From: JBGOUJ01 sp041477005
GTDB taxonomy: Bacteria; Acidobacteriota; Terriglobia; Bryobacterales; JACQDG01
DNA length: 8,844 nt
Reading direction: 5' to 3'
Assembly: GCA_041477005.1 (NCBI GenBank)
Contig: JBGOUJ010000318.1
Span: 1 to 8,844, forward strand
Part shown: positions 1 to 6,925 of the stretch, one piece after another
How the letters are laid out: each line of letters starts with the position of its first letter
Position numbering within the stretch: the first letter of the stretch is position 1
Made by a program: the position numbers and the translations under genes
The notes under the pieces: generated by a model
Databases searched by the model: none
What the model saw: only the letters and a program-made list of their open reading frames with translations
Told to the model about the DNA's origin: nothing

Positions 1-578
1 TGCGGGAGCTCCTGGTTCGAGGCCGAGGCGCCGATCAGATAGCGGCCGGCCGGAAGGCCGAACAGACGGTAGACGCCGCGGTCATCAGTGTGGGCGTCCT
101 CCGAGCGGTTCAGGCGCCGCCGGCCGTTGGACCAGACGAAGAGGTAGGCCGCTACCTCGGAGCCGACCACGGGGAGGCCGTCCGCGTCGGTGACGCGGCC
201 CGTAATCGCCACTGCGCGGTTCAGCTTGATCTCGATGCCCGATCGACGCTGGTTGCGGTCGAGCGAGATAGGCTCGCGAGAATAGTAGGGCTGGTAGCCG
301 GCCTTCTCTAAGAACAGGGAATAGGCGCCGGACGGCAGGCGCTCGAAGGAGAAGGAGCCGTCGGCGGAGGAGAGCGCGGCCTGGCGCCAGGAGTGGTCTT
401 GGTCGGACCCTTCTGCCTGCACGCTCGCCCCCTTCACCGGCTCGCCGGTCTGGGCGCAGAGGATGCGGCCGCTAATCGCGCCGCGAGGCTCCGGAGCGCC
501 GTCACGGCCGCTGGCAGGGGTGTCACCAGGACCCCTGGCTTGCAGCAGCAGAGCTAGCAGCAGGAGTGCGGCGCTCAT
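1..578 (-). CDS. Secreted carboxypeptidase-regulatory-like domain protein, partial (N-terminal 192 codons)
   Basis: The reading frame is open from ATG at 578 to the left edge, so the C-terminus lies outside the window. The protein begins with a leucine-rich hydrophobic stretch (MSAALLLLALLLQARG) that fits a signal peptide with a weakly charged N-terminus, implying export. Residues about 32-95 form one carboxypeptidase-regulatory-like beta-sandwich (GRILCAQTGEPVKGASV, then DGSFSFERLPSGAYSL). A second starts near 115 (AITGRVTDADGLPVVGSEV, then TDDRGVYRLFGLPAGRYL). These folds are non-catalytic; in Acidobacteriota they are common in envelope or secreted proteins of unknown role. The start is supported by GGAGG ten bases upstream and by a 4-base ATGA overlap with the in-frame tail of the upstream gene, which points to translational coupling. 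It is a tandem paralogue of the 674-2149 gene. Function beyond the fold is unknown. Confidence 0.87.
   Translation of the reverse strand, partial: MSAALLLLALLLQARGPGDTPASGRDGAPEPRGAISGRILCAQTGEPVKGASVQAEGSDQDHSWRQAALSSADGSFSFERLPSGAYSLFLEKAGYQPYYSREPISLDRNQRRSGIEIKLNRAVAITGRVTDADGLPVVGSEVAAYLFVWSNGRRRLNRSEDAHTDDRGVYRLFGLPAGRYLIGASASNQELP
40..90 (-). repeat. Paralogous segment shared with 1611-1661 (TDDRG-YRLFGL repeat)
   Basis: These 51 bases align without gaps to 1611-1661, with 43 identities by my hand count. Both encode the core of the same beta-sandwich unit: TDDRGVYRLFGLPAGRY here and TDDRGIYRLFGLEPGRY in the neighbour. This is protein-domain paralogy inside coding sequence from a tandem gene duplication, not a mobile repeat. 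Confidence 0.6.
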
Positions 579-673
579 GGGAGCTTTTCCTCCGCAGCGC
601 CCGCCGCCGTCAGGTCGACCTCCACTTCGGCGCTCGGTTCCACGATGAATTGCTTGACCGCTCGGCCCGCCTG
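575..673 (-). other. In-frame coding-like tail after the stop codon of the 674-2149 gene
   Basis: Directly after the TAA at 676-674 the same frame stays open for 32 codons. It reads QAGRAVKQFIVEPSAEVEVD followed by LTAAGAAEEKLP, then a TGA at 577-575. This resembles the usual end of these proteins: a short charged stretch, then a beta strand of alternating Val and Glu, then a hydrophobic and charged end. The TGA overlaps the ATG of the next gene as ATGA. The segment therefore looks like the original C-terminus, now separated from its gene by a single stop codon. Whether it is still translated, by readthrough, is not visible from sequence. Confidence 0.75.
589..593 (-). promoter_or_regulatory. 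Shine-Dalgarno sequence for the gene starting at 578
   Basis: GGAGG on the minus strand, ten bases before the ATG at 578. It fixes the start of the left-most gene. It lies inside the in-frame tail of the preceding gene, so ribosomes reading that tail would pass over it. Confidence 0.7.
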
Positions 674-2149
674 TTACCAGGTTTCCGGCGCGTAGAGCGC
701 CTCGACCGCGACTCCCGGCCAGGCGCAGATGCGATATTCGCCCGGGCGGACGTGAAGCAGTTCCCAACGCCCCCTTTGATCGGCCTGAGCGGTGTGGAAC
801 TCGATCGGAGAGGTTCCGGGCCCGGAGGGCGCCCCGGCCAGCGCTACGCGCGCATAGGGCAGGGGGCGCGATCTGTCCGCCGCCTTCACAATTCCGCTCA
901 GGCGCGCCAGACCGAGGGCGGCATCCAGCTCGACCTTCGCGGATCCGCCTTCCGTGATTGTGACCTCGGCAGGTCTTTTCAGGTAGGCGGCAGGCGGGGA
1001 CACCAGTTCCAACGTGTAGGCGCCGGGCCAGACGTCGGCGAATTCAAAGTGGTAGTCGGGCGCTCGGGCGTCGGCCTCCCGCGGCGGGCCGCCGGCCCGA
1101 TCGATGGCACGGAGGCGGACCAGCTCAGGCGGCGCCCGAGTCGCTCCAGAGAGCTTGACTCGACCCGACATCAGCCCAGCCTGGGTGGGCCGCAACAAAA
1201 GAGCCGTAACGTTGCCGCGCAGATCGATTCTCTGGCGGGTGAGGGCCTTGGCCGTCCCTCGTGCAGACGGCAGGCTGGCGGTCACGGTGTAGAGGCCCGG
1301 GGGCAGGGCGGTGAGAGAGAAGTTGCCGTCCCCGTCGGCGTTCCCGGAAGTGGCAACCGCGGCGATGGCATCGGGGCCGGCGGTTGCCGCCTCGACGCGA
1401 ACGTGGGGAAGCTGCTCGCGCTCGACCTCTACGACTTTGCCGGCGATGCGGTAGCTGGGATCGGCGCCCAGGTCGAGGTCGATGCCTGTGCGCTCGGCGC
1501 CGGCGACGACCTCGATCTCTTCGGCGTGGGCCTCATCGCCCACACCGGGAAAATAGCGGGCCAGGACGCGCTGCTCGACCCAGCGCTCGAACGGCCCAGC
1601 CAGCAGGATGTAGCGGCCGGGCTCAAGGCCGAACAGGCGATAGATGCCGCGGTCGTCGGTGACGGCGCCGGCCGGCGCGGTCGAGCGATGGCGGCCGCCG
1701 AGATGGGTGATGCGCCACAGCCGAACCGAAACGCCCTGCAGCGGCTCTCCCATCGCGTCGGTAATGCGTCCGGTGACCACCGCGCCCGGGGTGAGGTCAA
1801 AGTCGGCGCCGTGAAGCGTCTCGTCGGCGTCGAGACGGACCAGGAGCCGCGGCTCACCGGGCCCGGAGGGCGGCACTGAGGGCACAACAGAGAGCGCCGC
1901 TCGCGCCACATAGCCGGGGCGCGCGGCGGCGAGCGCGATCTTCCCTGGCGGCAGATCGGGGAGGGCGTAACGGCCGCCCGCGTCACTCTCGGCGGTGAGG
2001 AGAAGCTGCGCTCCGTCGGCCGCCCGCGCCGTCACGCGCACGCCTGCCAGCGGCCGCCGCGCAGACCCGCTGCGGAGATAAACGGTTCCTGAGACCGTGG
2101 CCGCCCGCGCTGAGACGGCCAGCAGAAAGACGGCAACCACCCGCCGCAT
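674..2149 (-). CDS. Secreted multi-repeat carboxypeptidase-regulatory-like protein, apparently truncated by an in-frame TAA
   Basis: 491 residues. An N-terminal signal peptide (MRRVVAVFLLAVSARAA) implies export. About five beta-sandwich units of the carboxypeptidase regulatory-like type follow: residues roughly 18-100 (SGTVYLRSG, GGRYALPDLPPG), 122-220 (TGRITDAMGEPLQGVSVRL, TDDRGIYRLFGLEPGRY), 233-320 (AGKVVEVE, DGNFSLTALPPGLYTV), 327-405 (SGRVKLSG, YHFEFADVWPGAYTLEL) and 410-491 (SGIVKAADRSRPLPYARV, GRWELLHVRPGEYRI). There is no peptidase active site and no TonB-receptor barrel, so the role is likely structural or binding and remains unknown. It starts 40 bp after the DUF362 gene, probably in the same transcript. 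No good Shine-Dalgarno sequence is visible; a small hairpin lies just before the ATG. The protein ends abruptly at APETW, and the frame resumes after the TAA for 32 more codons. Confidence 0.88.
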   Translation of the reverse strand: MRRVVAVFLLAVSARAATVSGTVYLRSGSARRPLAGVRVTARAADGAQLLLTAESDAGGRYALPDLPPGKIALAAARPGYVARAALSVVPSVPPSGPGEPRLLVRLDADETLHGADFDLTPGAVVTGRITDAMGEPLQGVSVRLWRITHLGGRHRSTAPAGAVTDDRGIYRLFGLEPGRYILLAGPFERWVEQRVLARYFPGVGDEAHAEEIEVVAGAERTGIDLDLGADPSYRIAGKVVEVEREQLPHVRVEAATAGPDAIAAVATSGNADGDGNFSLTALPPGLYTVTASLPSARGTAKALTRQRIDLRGNVTALLLRPTQAGLMSGRVKLSGATRAPPELVRLRAIDRAGGPPREADARAPDYHFEFADVWPGAYTLELVSPPAAYLKRPAEVTITEGGSAKVELDAALGLARLSGIVKAADRSRPLPYARVALAGAPSGPGTSPIEFHTAQADQRGRWELLHVRPGEYRICAWPGVAVEALYAPETW

Positions 2150-2154
2150 ACTAC

Positions 2155-2170
2155 GAGGCTATCACGCCTC
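2155..2170 (-). other. Small hairpin just upstream of the 2149 start codon
   Basis: Minus-strand GAGGC-GTGATA-GCCTC, a perfect 5-bp stem with a 6-base loop, ends five bases before the ATG at 2149. No T-tract follows, so it is not a standard terminator. It occupies the place where a Shine-Dalgarno sequence would be expected. A stem this short could occur by chance. Confidence 0.3.
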
Positions 2171-2189
2171 ACCAACCCGGATCCATCGC

Positions 2190-3299
2190 TCAGCCGAGCT
2201 TGATGTCCTTCCGCTGGATCTTTTTCTCGTCGAAGACGCCGAGACCCAGGGCCGCGGCGATCTCGATGTGCTCGGGCTGGCAGTTGAGGAAGTGGCTGTC
2301 CTCGTCGGGTTTGGAAAACGCTACTGGCGCCATACCCTTCTCGATGCGCTGGATATCCAGCGCCAGCCAGCCGGCCTTGTCCACTGCCACCGGGTCGGTG
2401 CCGAAATAGATCGTCTTGTGGGCCCACACGTACTTGCCTTTGCGGCCTCCGGGACCACCGTGCCACATGCCCAAGGTGCCGTCGAGAATGTTCAACACGA
2501 CCTTGTCGCGGATCACCGGAATGTTGACTACCGCCGGGATGAAGGCGCCGCAGGCGTTGAGCGTGGAGCTGGAGTGGCTCCGGGCGACGTTGTTGACCGA
2601 GCCGTGGGAGAGGTTCTTCAGCGAAAGCGTTACGCCGGCCGATTGGTGGTGCTTGAGCACGGGGAGGTTGACCAGCTTGTTGACGCGCTTGGTGAGGAAC
2701 TGGGTCACGTGGGAGCGGCGTACGTGGGAGTCGCTGGAATTCTGTCCGGGCTGGATCAGCATCATCTCCATGTAGTGGTCGGGGTCGTAGCCGTCCATGG
2801 CGAGCTGGATGCCGTCGTAGTCCTGCACGGTCCAGTCCTGCCGGACGCCCTCCGGGAGCCACTTGTCGAAGCCGGCGCTCAGGAACTGCTGGCGGTAACG
2901 GTCGTAGACGACGATGTCCTTGTTCTTAATGCCCGCGGCGTTGAGGCCGGCGATGATCTCGCGCAGAACCTCGGGCGAAGAAATAACGTCTGGCGCGCCA
3001 ACGGGGTTGACCTTGATGCCGACCACGTCGCCCGGCTCGACGAACAGCTTCCAGGCGGCGACCCAGTCCGGCGCGCCGGTCAGCTCCACCATGCCCCGGC
3101 GCATCATGGCCTGAAGCGGCTCGGCCTGGAACTTGCCGTCGATGACGCTCGCCGGGTGGTGGACGGAAACCACGCGGCCGGGGAACAGCCCGGGCAGGCC
3201 AAGCTTCGTGGTCGCCGCGCGGGCGCCACGGCTGGAGACTTGTGCGGCAGCGGCGGCGCCAAGCAAGGTGGAAAAGAAGCTTCTGCGTCCGAGGGTCAT
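2190..3299 (-). CDS. Tat-exported DUF362 domain protein
   Basis: 369 residues from the chosen start. The N-terminus MTLGRRSFFSTLLGAAAAA is a twin-arginine signal (RRSFF, arginines 5 and 6) with cleavage likely near ARA at about 26-28, so the protein is probably folded in the cytoplasm and exported. The rest matches DUF362: DVVGIKVNPVGAPD (91-104), the family hallmark NLPVLKHHQSAGVTLSLKNL (211-230) and GTDPVAVDKAGWLALD (300-315). Some DUF362 proteins carry ferredoxin-like cysteine clusters. This one has only isolated cysteines (250, 340), so no 4Fe-4S site is visible. Biochemical function is unknown. An ATG nine codons upstream (3326) is less likely: it lies in the loop of a stable hairpin and lacks a ribosome site, whereas the ATG at 3299 has GGGAGGAGA well placed. 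The gene lies 46 bp after iorAB and 40 bp before the next gene, probably one operon. Confidence 0.9.
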   Translation of the reverse strand: MTLGRRSFFSTLLGAAAAAQVSSRGARAATTKLGLPGLFPGRVVSVHHPASVIDGKFQAEPLQAMMRRGMVELTGAPDWVAAWKLFVEPGDVVGIKVNPVGAPDVISSPEVLREIIAGLNAAGIKNKDIVVYDRYRQQFLSAGFDKWLPEGVRQDWTVQDYDGIQLAMDGYDPDHYMEMMLIQPGQNSSDSHVRRSHVTQFLTKRVNKLVNLPVLKHHQSAGVTLSLKNLSHGSVNNVARSHSSSTLNACGAFIPAVVNIPVIRDKVVLNILDGTLGMWHGGPGGRKGKYVWAHKTIYFGTDPVAVDKAGWLALDIQRIEKGMAPVAFSKPDEDSHFLNCQPEHIEIAAALGLGVFDEKKIQRKDIKLG

Positions 3300-3304
3300 G
3301 TTTG

Positions 3305-3313
3305 TCTCCTCCC
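3305..3313 (-). promoter_or_regulatory. Strong Shine-Dalgarno sequence deciding the DUF362 start
   Basis: GGGAGGAGA on the minus strand, with its GGAGG core eight bases before the ATG at 3299. Its first two G residues are also the last two bases of the intergenic hairpin stem, so folding could affect ribosome access. Confidence 0.75.
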
Positions 3314-3339
3314 AGGGGCAAGCCATCGGCTTCCCCTGG
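3312..3339 (-). other. Intergenic hairpin between iorAB and the DUF362 gene
   Basis: On the minus strand the transcript reads CCAGGGG-AAGCC-GAT-GGCTT-G-CCCCTGG. This is a 12-bp stem with a single bulged G and a 3-base loop. It begins six bases after the iorAB stop and ends against the Shine-Dalgarno sequence of the next gene. No U-tract follows, so it does not look like a standard intrinsic terminator. It could be an RNA stability or processing element that sets the relative output of the two genes, or a structure that modulates initiation. Confidence 0.65.
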
Positions 3340-3345
3340 TCAGGC

Positions 3346-6300
3346 CTATTGTAACGCGGGCTTCGCGGCGCGAGCGAATGGCTCGAGAAGCTCGGCCACC
3401 TGCTTTTGGACGGCTTCGACCGAGCGGAGCTTGATCTGCTCGTAGCCGCGAATGCTTTCGGGGCTGCGGAGGATTTCGACGGCCTCGGCGAAGTTGGCCT
3501 CCGAGAGGCCGGCCAGCACGGTCTCGAGCGTCTGCTCGTACCAGCGAATCAGCTCGCGCTCCCCGCGGCGAACCTCGGCCCAGCCAAAGGCGTCGAGCGG
3601 CGTGCCCCGGAGGCCGCGCAGGCCGGCCAGCAGGCGCAGCGCGGGACGGAACCAGGGTCCCAGGGCGATCTTCTTCCGGAGGCCAAACGCGCGCAGCAGA
3701 GGCGGGTGCAGGTTGTAGACCAGGGTGCGTGGGGCTTCGAACATTTCCAGAGTCCTCTGTTCGAACTCCGGCCGGGTCAACAGGCGCGCCACCTCGTACT
3801 CATCTTTGTAGGCCATCAGCTTGTAAAGGTAGCGGGCGGCAGCCTCGGTGAGGACGGTCGATCCGGGGCGGATCTGCTGCTCGCGCTCGCGGACTCGCTC
3901 GATCCGCTGGCGGTAGCGGCGGGCGTAACCGGCGTTCTGGTATTCGGCCAGGTCGCGCGCGCGGCGGTCGATCAGATCGTCCACGGAGGGCGGAGCGGTT
4001 TTGGCGCGCCGGCCGGGCGCCGCGAGTTCCTCGACGGCGTCAGGGTCGTGGTGATACTTACGGCCCCAGCGGAAGGCGGCCAGGTTCTGGTCGACCGCGA
4101 CGCCGTTCAACTCGATGGCCCGCTCGATGGACGCGGCCGAAACCGGGACGTAGCCGGCCTGGCAGGCGACTCCGAGCAGGAAGATGTTGGCCGCCATGTG
4201 GCTCGCGAAGAGCGACTCGGCGAGGCGCGTTGCGTCCACGAAGAGATTCGCCCGCGAGCGGGTGGAGCGGTTGATGGCGTCGATCAGCGGGCCGCCGAAG
4301 TGTACCGCGCCCTGGCGCACCGTGTCGCCCGTGGGAACTTCGGCGGTGTTGACGACGGCGATCGTGCGGTTGGGATCGGCGCGTTTCAGGTTCTCGGCGG
4401 CCGCGGCGCCCAGCAGGTCGCAGCCGAGCAGCAGGTGGACGCTGCCGTAGCTCGACTTGTTCGCCAGGCCGACCGGCCTCGAGCCGATCAGGATACTCGA
4501 AACGACCGCGCCGCCCTTCTGGGAAAGGCCGGTCTGGTCGAGCGTCGAAACATGGAGGCCTTCGAGCAGGGCAGCGGTCGCCAGCAGGGCGTTCAGCGTC
4601 ACCACGCCCGTCCCGCCGATGCCGGGCATCAGGATCTCGTAGCCGTCTCCGACAGGGACCTGGAACGCGGGCGCGGCGATCTCGACCGCCGGGAGCTGCG
4701 GCAGCTTCTTCTTGCGCAGGCCCGTGCCGGGCTCGACCAGGACCGAGACGAACGACGGGCAGTCGCCGAGCAGGCAGGAATAATCGGCGTTGCAGGAGGA
4801 CTGATGGATGCGCGTCTTCTGGCCGTACTCGGTCTCGACCGGGTGCAGCGACAGGCAGTTGGATTTCGAGACGCAGTCGCCGCAGCCTTCGCAGACCTCT
4901 TCGTTGATCACCAGCAGCTTCTCCGGCTTGGGCAGCTTGCCGCGCGAGCGGAGGCGGCGCTTCTCGGCGGCGCACTGCTGGTCATAAATCAGCGCCGTGG
5001 CGCCGGGCGCCTTCGACAGCTCGTCCATCACCGGCTCGAGATCGTCGCGGTAATGGACTTCGGCCGAGGCGGCAAGGCCGGTGCGGTCGCGGTAGCGCTC
5101 CAGATCGTCGGTCAGGATCACGATGCGCTTCAGACCCTGGGCCTCGAGCTGCCGGGTTAGCTCCGGAATCGGCAGGCCGCCGGCGACTTGCTGACCGCCG
5201 GTCATGGCGACCGCGTTGTTGTACAGGATCTTGAAGGTGATGTTCACGCCGGCGGCCACGCAGGCGTTGACGGCCAGCGTGGCGGAGTGGAAAAAAGTTC
5301 CGTCGCCGACGTTTTGAAACAAGTGAGGGCTTTCGGTGAAGGGGGAGATGCCGATCCACGGGGCGCCCTCGCCGCCCATCTGCGTGATGTAGGAAAAGCC
5401 GCGGTGAATGTGCTGGAGGCGGCCGGCCATGCCGTGACAGCCGATGCCGCCGCCGGCGAGCATGCCGTCAGGAACCAGCGTGGAGCGGTTGTGGGGGCAG
5501 CCGGAGCAGAAGCTCGGGGGGCGCACGACGATGGGATCCTTGGCGCGGCCGTCGATTTCGGCGAGGCGGGTTAGGCGCCTCTCGATGCCTTCGAAAACCG
5601 CTCCCTCACGGGCCCCGAGGGCGTCGCGGCTCCGATCGCTCCGGGCCAGAATCCGGTGCCCTACCACGCGGGCGATGGGGTCGGGGTCGAGCTCGCCGTG
5701 TGTGGGCACGAGCACTTCGCCGCGCCGGTCGGACTTGCCGTAGATGGCGGGGCGCTCCGGGCGGTTGTAGAGCAGTTCGCGGAGCTGCAGCTCAATGAAG
5801 CTGCGCTTCTCTTCAATCACCAGGATCTCTTCGAGGCCGCGGGTGAACTCCTCGATGATCGAAGGCTCCAGAGGATAGGTCATGGCGAGCTTCAGGATCC
5901 GCACGCCGGCGCGGGCCAAACCTTCGTCATCCAGGCCGAGATCGCGCAGAGCCGTGCGGAGGTCGTAGTAGCTCTTGCCGGCGGTGACGATGGCCAGCCG
6001 GTCGTGGTCGTGCGAGGCGACGATCCGGTTCAGACGGTTCTCGCGGGCGAAAGCGCGGGCGGCCTCGATCTTGTGGTAATGGATCTCCTGCTCGAGCATC
6101 AACGTGTAGGGCACGATCAGCATGCCCTGGAGGACCTTCTCGTAGGGCCGGCCGTTGAACTCGAGCTGCGGCGCCACGACCGGGCCGCGCTCGGGCGACA
6201 CCTCCACCGTGCCGCCGCCGTCGCAGACGTTGGTGACCATCTTAATCCCCGTCCAGGCGCCCGAGAAGCGCGAGAGCGCTATGCCGGCCAGGCCCAGGTC

Positions 6301-6837
6301 CAGGATCTCTTGCGTATTGCCAGGATATAGAACCGGGAAAGCAACGTTGAAAAACGACAGCTCGCTCTGGTGGGGGATGGTGGAGCTCTTGGAGAGGTGG
6401 TCGTCGCCGCCCAGGGCGAGGGCGCCGCAGTTCTTGCCGGTGCCGGCGAAGTTGGCGTGGCGGAGGACGTCGCCCGAGCGGTCGACGCCCGGCCCCTTGC
6501 CATACCAGATGCCGGTGACTCCGTCGAATTTAGGGTTGGGGAAGATCTGGTGGATCTGGCTGCCCATCACCGCGGTGGCGGCGACATCCTCGTTGATGCC
6601 GGGGACGAAGTGGATATTGTGCTCGGCGAGCAACCGGCCGGCGCGCTGCAGGGCCAGGTCGTAGCCGCCGAGCGGGGAGCCTTCGTAGCCGGAAATGAAG
6701 GCGCCGGTGCGCAGGCCGGCGCGGCGGTCGCGGCGGACCTGGTCCATCGGCAGGCGCACCAACGCCTGAATGCCGCTGAGGTAGACCGTGCCCTCTTCGA
6801 GCGTAAACCTGTCGTCCAGCCGGTAGGAATCCCTCAT
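3346..6837 (-). CDS. Indolepyruvate ferredoxin oxidoreductase, fused IorA-IorB type
   Basis: 1163 residues, full length for the fused one-chain family. The reaction known for the family is arylpyruvate + CoA + oxidised ferredoxin giving arylacetyl-CoA + CO2 + reduced ferredoxin, in the cytoplasm, as part of aromatic amino-acid catabolism. Visible parts: an N-terminal pyrimidine-binding-like region (GYEGSPLGGYD, 50-60); PPSFCSGCPHN (440-450); the thiamine-diphosphate/Mg motif GDGTFFHSA (from 511) through KILYNNAVAMTGGQQ (536-550); cysteines 649, 652, 655, 661, 682, 688 and 693 for iron-sulfur binding (CEGCGDC... SSCNADYSCLLGDC); the IorB/gamma domain from GIGGTG (739-744) with LDQTGLSQKGGAVVSS; and a C-terminal extension (about 950-1150) with YLYKLMAYKDEYEVARL, typical of the fused bacterial form (DUF6537-like). 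The start MRDSYRLDDRFTLEEG fits the family. It has no Shine-Dalgarno sequence, but a TATAAT lies 14 bases upstream. Exact 2-oxoacid preference cannot be read from sequence. Confidence 0.95.
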   Translation of the reverse strand: MRDSYRLDDRFTLEEGTVYLSGIQALVRLPMDQVRRDRRAGLRTGAFISGYEGSPLGGYDLALQRAGRLLAEHNIHFVPGINEDVAATAVMGSQIHQIFPNPKFDGVTGIWYGKGPGVDRSGDVLRHANFAGTGKNCGALALGGDDHLSKSSTIPHQSELSFFNVAFPVLYPGNTQEILDLGLAGIALSRFSGAWTGIKMVTNVCDGGGTVEVSPERGPVVAPQLEFNGRPYEKVLQGMLIVPYTLMLEQEIHYHKIEAARAFARENRLNRIVASHDHDRLAIVTAGKSYYDLRTALRDLGLDDEGLARAGVRILKLAMTYPLEPSIIEEFTRGLEEILVIEEKRSFIELQLRELLYNRPERPAIYGKSDRRGEVLVPTHGELDPDPIARVVGHRILARSDRSRDALGAREGAVFEGIERRLTRLAEIDGRAKDPIVVRPPSFCSGCPHNRSTLVPDGMLAGGGIGCHGMAGRLQHIHRGFSYITQMGGEGAPWIGISPFTESPHLFQNVGDGTFFHSATLAVNACVAAGVNITFKILYNNAVAMTGGQQVAGGLPIPELTRQLEAQGLKRIVILTDDLERYRDRTGLAASAEVHYRDDLEPVMDELSKAPGATALIYDQQCAAEKRRLRSRGKLPKPEKLLVINEEVCEGCGDCVSKSNCLSLHPVETEYGQKTRIHQSSCNADYSCLLGDCPSFVSVLVEPGTGLRKKKLPQLPAVEIAAPAFQVPVGDGYEILMPGIGGTGVVTLNALLATAALLEGLHVSTLDQTGLSQKGGAVVSSILIGSRPVGLANKSSYGSVHLLLGCDLLGAAAAENLKRADPNRTIAVVNTAEVPTGDTVRQGAVHFGGPLIDAINRSTRSRANLFVDATRLAESLFASHMAANIFLLGVACQAGYVPVSAASIERAIELNGVAVDQNLAAFRWGRKYHHDPDAVEELAAPGRRAKTAPPSVDDLIDRRARDLAEYQNAGYARRYRQRIERVREREQQIRPGSTVLTEAAARYLYKLMAYKDEYEVARLLTRPEFEQRTLEMFEAPRTLVYNLHPPLLRAFGLRKKIALGPWFRPALRLLAGLRGLRGTPLDAFGWAEVRRGERELIRWYEQTLETVLAGLSEANFAEAVEILRSPESIRGYEQIKLRSVEAVQKQVAELLEPFARAAKPALQ

Positions 6838-6851
6838 GAGAGGCTAGCCAC

Positions 6852-6857
6852 ATTATA
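6852..6857 (-). promoter_or_regulatory. Candidate -10 element for iorAB and the downstream cluster
   Basis: A perfect TATAAT on the minus strand, with 14 bases between it and the iorAB ATG. Initiation about seven bases downstream would give a leader of only around eight bases, too short for a Shine-Dalgarno sequence, and none is seen. No good -35 is found at 16-18 bp spacing (AAATCG at 17). The consensus -10 and its position are the support; activity is inferred. Confidence 0.5.
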
Positions 6858-6861
6858 GAAT
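6856..6861 (+). promoter_or_regulatory. Candidate -10 element for the serine hydrolase gene
   Basis: TAGAAT on the plus strand matches TATAAT at five of six positions. It overlaps the opposite-strand TATAAT by two bases. It would give a leader of roughly 60 bases to the ATG at 6926. No convincing -35 is present. A TTGACG at 6864-6869 is also on this strand, but has no good -10 at correct spacing. Confidence 0.3.
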
Positions 6862-6913
6862 GATTGACGTTTGCCGATTTCGCGATGGGCAATGGAACAG
6901 TCCTGCGCGGCGT

Positions 6914-6919
6914 AAGGAG
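6914..6919 (+). promoter_or_regulatory. Shine-Dalgarno sequence deciding the serine hydrolase start
   Basis: AAGGAG, six bases before the ATG at 6926. It directly abuts the in-frame ATG at 6920, which is too close, and lies well inside the longer reading frame that opens at 6860. It therefore favours 6926 as the start. Confidence 0.7.
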
Positions 6920-6925
6920 ATGAAA

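Noticed and set aside
566..1879. Long plus-strand open frame of 437 codons opposite the regulatory-like gene
   Set aside because: Antisense shadow of a GC-rich gene. Its translation is low-complexity Arg/Gly/Ala with no domain, while the minus strand has a clear signal peptide and repeat domains.
3300..3326. Earlier ATG at 3326 for the DUF362 protein
   Set aside because: It lies in the loop of the intergenic hairpin, has no ribosome site, and places nine residues before the Tat motif.
2097..3434. Plus-strand open frame of 445 codons opposite the DUF362 gene
   Set aside because: Shadow frame; it spans several minus-strand gene boundaries and shows no recognisable motif.
3406..5160. Plus-strand open frame of 584 codons opposite iorAB
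   Set aside because: Shadow of the iorAB coding strand, Ala/Gly/Arg/Asp-rich with no domain, whereas iorAB has all family motifs.
6864..6892. TTGACG as a -35 for the serine hydrolase
   Set aside because: No -10-like hexamer occurs at 16-18 bp spacing (GGGCAA at 17).
6860..6925. Longer N-terminus of the serine hydrolase starting at ATG 6860
   Set aside because: It would put 22 polar residues before a complete signal peptide and would overlap the candidate promoter; AAGGAG at 6914-6919 serves the ATG at 6926.
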